Assembly: GCA_034436035.1 (NCBI GenBank)
Contig: DAOTVW010000226.1
Span: 1-18,019, forward strand
Direction of reading: 5' to 3'
Length of the DNA: 18,019 bases
Origin: UBA4823 sp034436035
GTDB lineage: Bacteria > Chloroflexota > Anaerolineae > Anaerolineales > UBA4823
The notes under the pieces are model-generated. The model ran no database searches. It was not told the DNA's origin and saw nothing but the letters and a program-made list of their open reading frames with translations. Shown here piece after piece: positions 14,929 to 18,019 of the stretch. Position 1 is the first letter of the stretch, and each line of letters opens with the position of its first letter. The position numbers were made by a program, and so were the translations under genes.

Positions 14929-16128
14929 ATGAACCACCAGATCGCTCTTTTAGGTACTGGCCTTATCGGTAGATTTTATGCCATGAGTTTACTTAACTTC
15001 AGAGGAAAAGATCAAATCAGCATGGTCTATTCCCGTCATGAAGAATCAGCTCAAAAATTTGCGCAAGAATTTCATATTCCCCATTGGACGACGGACTTAG
15101 CTCAAGCCATCCGACACCCCCAGGTAGACACAGTCATTATTGGTTTACCAAATTACCTGCATAAGCAAGCTGCATTACTCGCTGCAGAAGCAGGGAAGGC
15201 TGTTTTATGCACCAAACCACTGGCGACCAGTGCGGCAGAAGCTTTACAAATGCTTGAAGCCGTGGAAAAAGCTGGTGTGTTTCATGGCTATTTGGAAGAT
15301 TTAGTTTATACACCCAAAACGCTCAAGGCACTGGATTCGGTGAAAAAGGGTGCGCTGGGGAAAATCCTTTGGGCAAGATCCAGAGAAACCCATGCCGGAC
15401 CACACAGCGATTGGTTCTGGATGAAAGCCTATTCTGGGGGAGGTGCCATTGTCGATATGGGCTGCCATTGTATTGAAATTGCCCGCAATTTTATTGGAAA
15501 AGAATGCCGCCCCATCGAAGTCTCATGCTGGGCAGATACGCAAGTCCACCCAATTGAGACCGAAGACCATGCAGTAGGTTTAGTTCGCTATGATAGCGGT
15601 GCGATTGGACAGTTTGAGGTTAGCTGGACTTTTCGTGGTGGAATGGATTTGCGCGATGAAATCGCTGGCACCGAGGGTACGATTTGGCTCAATCATTGGC
15701 TGCGCACCGGTTTTGAAATGTTTACCAATGTTGGCGCAGCTGGCTATGTAGCCGAAAAAGCAGAAGGAGATACGGGTTGGTTATTCCCGGTAGGTGATGA
15801 GATTGGTTCACTTGGTTATGTGGAAATGTTTCTCGATATGTTCAATTCGATGGATGCCGGCAAAACCCCCATGGAGACTTTTTATGACGGTTACATTGTC
15901 AATGCAGTGATTGATGCATGTTATAAGGCAGCTGAAACGAAAAAATGGGAGCCGGTCGAATTGGCAACTTGGCGTGGGGAATGCTATACCCCAACTGAAG
16001 TCGCTCTCAAAGATTATGACGATCAGCATTTCTTGATAAAAGAAGAGCGAATGCCAAATGGTCGTCTGAAAATCATCCTTAAAAATAAGACCAGCGGTGA
16101 GATTTCGCAGATTATCAAAGAGGAATGA
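14929..16128 (+). CDS. Gfo/Idh/MocA family oxidoreductase
   Basis: A 399-residue NAD(P)-dependent oxidoreductase. The Rossmann motif LGTGLIG is at residues 8-14, the cofactor-contact TKP at 95-97 (usually EKP), and the catalytic region GGGAIVDMGCH at 170-180, with D176 and H180 in the usual Asp/His positions. Family members oxidise or reduce sugars, inositols and related polyols at a hydroxyl; the precise substrate cannot be read from sequence. The ATG at 14929 has GAAGGAG 9 bases upstream. It is divergent from the URO-D-like operon and shares its regulatory region, suggesting both belong to one catabolic pathway. The C-terminal tail after about residue 340 is somewhat longer than in minimal family members. 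Confidence 0.94.
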   Translation: MNHQIALLGTGLIGRFYAMSLLNFRGKDQISMVYSRHEESAQKFAQEFHIPHWTTDLAQAIRHPQVDTVIIGLPNYLHKQAALLAAEAGKAVLCTKPLATSAAEALQMLEAVEKAGVFHGYLEDLVYTPKTLKALDSVKKGALGKILWARSRETHAGPHSDWFWMKAYSGGGAIVDMGCHCIEIARNFIGKECRPIEVSCWADTQVHPIETEDHAVGLVRYDSGAIGQFEVSWTFRGGMDLRDEIAGTEGTIWLNHWLRTGFEMFTNVGAAGYVAEKAEGDTGWLFPVGDEIGSLGYVEMFLDMFNSMDAGKTPMETFYDGYIVNAVIDACYKAAETKKWEPVELATWRGECYTPTEVALKDYDDQHFLIKEERMPNGRLKIILKNKTSGEISQIIKEE

Positions 16129-16147
16129 CAACCGCAAGGATGACTTT

Positions 16148-16176
16148 GTCTATTAATTAGACGATGTTTTTATTTT
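16148..16176 (+). terminator. Weak candidate terminator after the oxidoreductase gene
   Basis: GTCTA (16148-16152) and TAGAC (16158-16162) form a 5-bp stem with a 5-base loop. GATG and a T-rich tract (16167 onward) follow. The stem is short and AT-rich, so termination may be inefficient. Confidence 0.35.
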
Positions 16177-16193
16177 TATATACGAACTAGGAT

Positions 16194-16211
16194 ATTGATT
16201 TTACAATCAAT
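16194..16211. promoter_or_regulatory. Inverted repeat over the ROK-gene -35 (putative operator)
   Basis: ATTGATT-ttac-AATCAAT is a perfect 7-bp inverted repeat with a 4-base spacer. It covers the -35 hexamer and the start of the spacer of the ROK-gene promoter. AT-rich dyads of this kind are common targets of ROK/NagC/XylR-type repressors, so autoregulation is plausible. Confidence 0.55.
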
Positions 16212-16223
16212 TTTTGATATAAT
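16195..16223 (+). promoter_or_regulatory. Promoter of the ROK regulator gene
   Basis: TTGATT (16195-16200), a 17-bp spacer and a perfect TATAAT (16218-16223). A second TATAAT lies 10 bp further on (16228-16233). Confidence 0.72.
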
Positions 16224-16309
16224 AGAATATAATATTTTCTTATAGTTAATAAGTGAATAATTCAAATGAGATAGGACTGGCAATCTTCATCAGAGAGGAC
16301 CATCCAAGG

Positions 16310-17578
16310 ATGCCCCAAGTGGAAACGCAGCAAGCACGCGACAGAGTGAATATGCGCGCCCCGATTATGATCAAACCAGATGCGGCGCAACTCATTCGGG
16401 CATTACGCAAACAAGGTTGCCTGACCGCGCGTGATTTTTCCCAAATCACCGGCTGGTCAAAAGCGAAAACTTTTCAGGTCATTCACCAGCTCATTGACGA
16501 AGGAATATTAATCCAAACAGGCGAGGCTATGTCCATCGGTGGACGAAAGCCACGCCTGATTTGTTTAAACCAAAGCCTGGGTTATCTGGTTGGCGTCGAT
16601 ATTGGAGCAACCAGTGTTGATTTGGTTATTTCCGATTTGGTGGGACGCATTTTACAGCGCATCAGTGAAGCGGCAGACGTGCGCCTCAAACCGGAATCAT
16701 TTCTTAACCGGGTTATTGAACTGATCCATCAGTTAGCCGCAACACAAGGCTGTCAACCGGATGAAATCTTAGCAATTGGAATGGGCGTTCCTGGTCCGGT
16801 TGATTTCGCCCGTGGCATCCTGGTAGCCCCACCCCTCATGCCAGAATGGGAGAATTTTCCTATCCGTGAATACATTCACCGCGCTTTTCCCCAAGCACTC
16901 ATCGTGGTCGATAACGATGTCAATATCATGGCATTGGGTGAAAAATGGGCGGGGGATGGAATTAATATTGACCATTTTCTATACATAAAAATCGGCACCG
17001 GCATCGGCGCTGGGATTATTTCAAACGGGCGTATTCACCGCGGCAGCACTGGCTGTGCTGGGGATATCGGGCACATTTGTGTGGATAAGAATGGGCCAAT
17101 ATGCAAATGCGGAAATGTTGGCTGCCTCGAAGCAATGGCTGCAGCTCCTGCTATCGCAGAGAAAGGATTACAAGCAGCGCTTTCAGGCGCAAGCCCATTC
17201 CTCAAACAACTCATGGAAGCAAATGGTGGCATTATTCGCCCCGAAGATGTCAATGCAGCCTGCCGCGAAGGCGATCAAGCAGCTCTGGAAATCATTCGTG
17301 AGAGCGGACAGATGATCGGTGATGTACTGGCTAGCTTGGTCAATTTCTTCAATCCCAGCCATATTTTCATCGGTGGCGGAATTGCGAATTTTGGCAATCA
17401 TTTACTGGTTGCCATTCGGTCCGTGGTCTTGCGGCGTTCCTTGCCCCTCGCGACAACCCATTTAGCGATTAACTATTCGCGAATAGCGGCGGATGCCGGG
17501 GTAATCGGTGCAATTGCGTTAGCAATGGAACACCTGTTTGTTGTACAAGACCACCCTCATCAATTGTTGTCAATCTAA
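16310..17578 (+). CDS. ROK-family transcriptional regulator (NagC/XylR type)
   Basis: This is a ROK protein with an N-terminal helix-turn-helix (LTARDFSQITGWSKAKTFQV) followed by a sugar-kinase-like fold. From the start at 16310 it has 422 residues. The phosphate loop VGVDIGATSVD lies near residues 94-104. GMGVPGPVD and VVDNDVN follow, then KIGTGIGAGI, and the zinc-binding set GDIGH with CKCGNVGC and a nearby Glu. Such proteins repress sugar genes until a sugar or sugar phosphate binds. The HTH marks it as regulator rather than kinase. Start is uncertain: GTG 16253 has no ribosome-binding site, ATG 16310 has GAGAGGA 10 bases upstream, and ATG 16352 is also possible. It precedes a sugar-binding lipoprotein gene, which it probably controls. 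Confidence 0.93.
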   Translation: MPQVETQQARDRVNMRAPIMIKPDAAQLIRALRKQGCLTARDFSQITGWSKAKTFQVIHQLIDEGILIQTGEAMSIGGRKPRLICLNQSLGYLVGVDIGATSVDLVISDLVGRILQRISEAADVRLKPESFLNRVIELIHQLAATQGCQPDEILAIGMGVPGPVDFARGILVAPPLMPEWENFPIREYIHRAFPQALIVVDNDVNIMALGEKWAGDGINIDHFLYIKIGTGIGAGIISNGRIHRGSTGCAGDIGHICVDKNGPICKCGNVGCLEAMAAAPAIAEKGLQAALSGASPFLKQLMEANGGIIRPEDVNAACREGDQAALEIIRESGQMIGDVLASLVNFFNPSHIFIGGGIANFGNHLLVAIRSVVLRRSLPLATTHLAINYSRIAADAGVIGAIALAMEHLFVVQDHPHQLLSI

Positions 17579-17595
17579 CTTTAGGAGTTTATAAA
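17567..17595 (+). promoter_or_regulatory. Promoter of the sugar-binding lipoprotein gene
   Basis: TTGTCA (17567-17572), a 17-bp spacer and TATAAA (17590-17595). The -35 overlaps the last codons of the ROK gene. The predicted leader is about 78 bases, ending with the ribosome-binding site GAAGGAG (17664-17670), 9 bases before the ATG at 17680. Confidence 0.7.
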
Positions 17596-17679
17596 GGAGG
17601 TGCATCGCAAAAAATACTACTCATTTCCACATAATAACCAATCCATCTCTAATCTTAAAATCAGAAGGAGAAGATAACC

Positions 17680-18019
17680 ATGTTTAAGAAAAGCCTTATG
17701 TATATTGGAATGCTGATCATCATTGTTTCAATGGTGCTATCAGCCTGTGCTGCTCCCACTGCAGCACCACAAGAAACAACCGCACCGGCTACCGAAGCGG
17801 TACAACCTACCCAAGCAGCGGCTACAGAAGCACCAGCAACCGAAGCTCCTCAACCCGCCACCAAGAAATTCACCATTGGTATTTCCAACCCGTTCATCAG
17901 CAGCGAATACCGCACCCAGATGATCGCCGAGCTGATTGAGACCAACAAGGAATACATGGACAAAGGCATCACCAATGAACTGGTGATCGAAAGCGCCGAT
18001 ACCGATGTCGCCGGCCAGA
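17680..18019 (+). CDS. Sugar ABC transporter substrate-binding lipoprotein, 5' part only
   Basis: The first 113 codons of a gene cut by the right edge. The signal runs MFKKSLMYIGMLIIIVSMVL and then SACA, with SAC forming the lipobox (Cys at about residue 23). An Ala/Thr/Pro/Glu-rich linker with repeated ATEAP-like units follows (about 24-64). The mature domain begins with KKFTIGISNPFISSEYRTQMIAELIE, the opening strand and helix of ribose-type (Peripla_BP_4) binding proteins. It would capture a sugar for an importer whose ATPase and permease presumably lie beyond the window. The start is supported by GAAGGAG 9 bases upstream. Position right after the ROK gene suggests ROK-controlled induction. 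Confidence 0.88.
   Translation, partial: MFKKSLMYIGMLIIIVSMVLSACAAPTAAPQETTAPATEAVQPTQAAATEAPATEAPQPATKKFTIGISNPFISSEYRTQMIAELIETNKEYMDKGITNELVIESADTDVAGQ

Noticed and set aside
16253..17578. ROK protein as a glucokinase
   Set aside because: It has an N-terminal helix-turn-helix before the kinase-like fold and lies beside sugar transport genes, which fits a regulator.
17593..17677. Short leader peptide with a perfect AAAGGAGGTG ribosome-binding site before the sugar-binding lipoprotein gene
   Set aside because: The GTG lies inside the site with no spacing, and the motif sits between the -10 box (17590-17595) and the predicted transcription start near 17602, so it is probably not transcribed.

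Overview
The window looks like a chromosomal segment of a Chloroflexota bacterium, probably an Anaerolineae-type organism. This is inferred from gene content and style and was not tested by a search. The supporting signs are: lipoproteins with long Pro/Thr/Ala-rich linkers after the lipobox, a UbiD/UbiA pair beside an NMT1/THI5-type ABC transporter, a Roadblock/LC7 protein next to a dolichol-phosphate-mannose-synthase-like enzyme, and a sugar locus with a URO-D-like protein, a Gfo/Idh/MocA oxidoreductase and a ROK regulator.

Layout. Positions 1-1283 are a non-coding tandem array of sixteen ~81-bp units that runs off the left edge. Each unit carries the palindrome ACCTGNCAGGT, and in 6 of 16 units the 16-bp core around it is inverted while the rest of the unit keeps its orientation. 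Next come rsmA (+) and, convergent and overlapping it by 10 bp, an MFS transporter (-). A two-gene minus-strand unit follows (Roadblock/LC7, then a family 2 glycosyltransferase). Divergent from it is a plus-strand run: a UbiD-family decarboxylase, an NMT1/THI5-like lipoprotein ending in a strong terminator, a ~310-bp cluster of stem-loops (REP-like), then ABC ATPase, ABC permease and a UbiA prenyltransferase as one tightly packed unit, then an S41 protease-like lipoprotein.

From 12019 to 14767 three minus-strand genes (URO-D-like, GntR/HutC regulator, SIS-domain sugar isomerase family) form an operon transcribed away from a Gfo/Idh/MocA oxidoreductase (+). The 161-bp intergenic region holds two good sigma70-like promoters facing outward, each with a near-identical palindrome (AATGTKCGTACAWT) just after its -10 box. 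These are the best candidates for operators of the GntR protein. Downstream are a ROK-family regulator with its own promoter and a 7-4-7 inverted repeat over the -35, and the start of a sugar-binding ABC lipoprotein cut by the right edge.

How the genes may work together: UbiD and UbiA are the decarboxylase and prenyltransferase expected in quinone (most likely menaquinone) synthesis, with a small-molecule importer wedged between them. The right third is a carbohydrate uptake and catabolism locus with two layers of regulation (GntR and ROK). The points most worth following up are the inverted-core tandem array and the symmetric divergent operator arrangement. No CRISPR, prophage, transposase or RNA gene was recognised.
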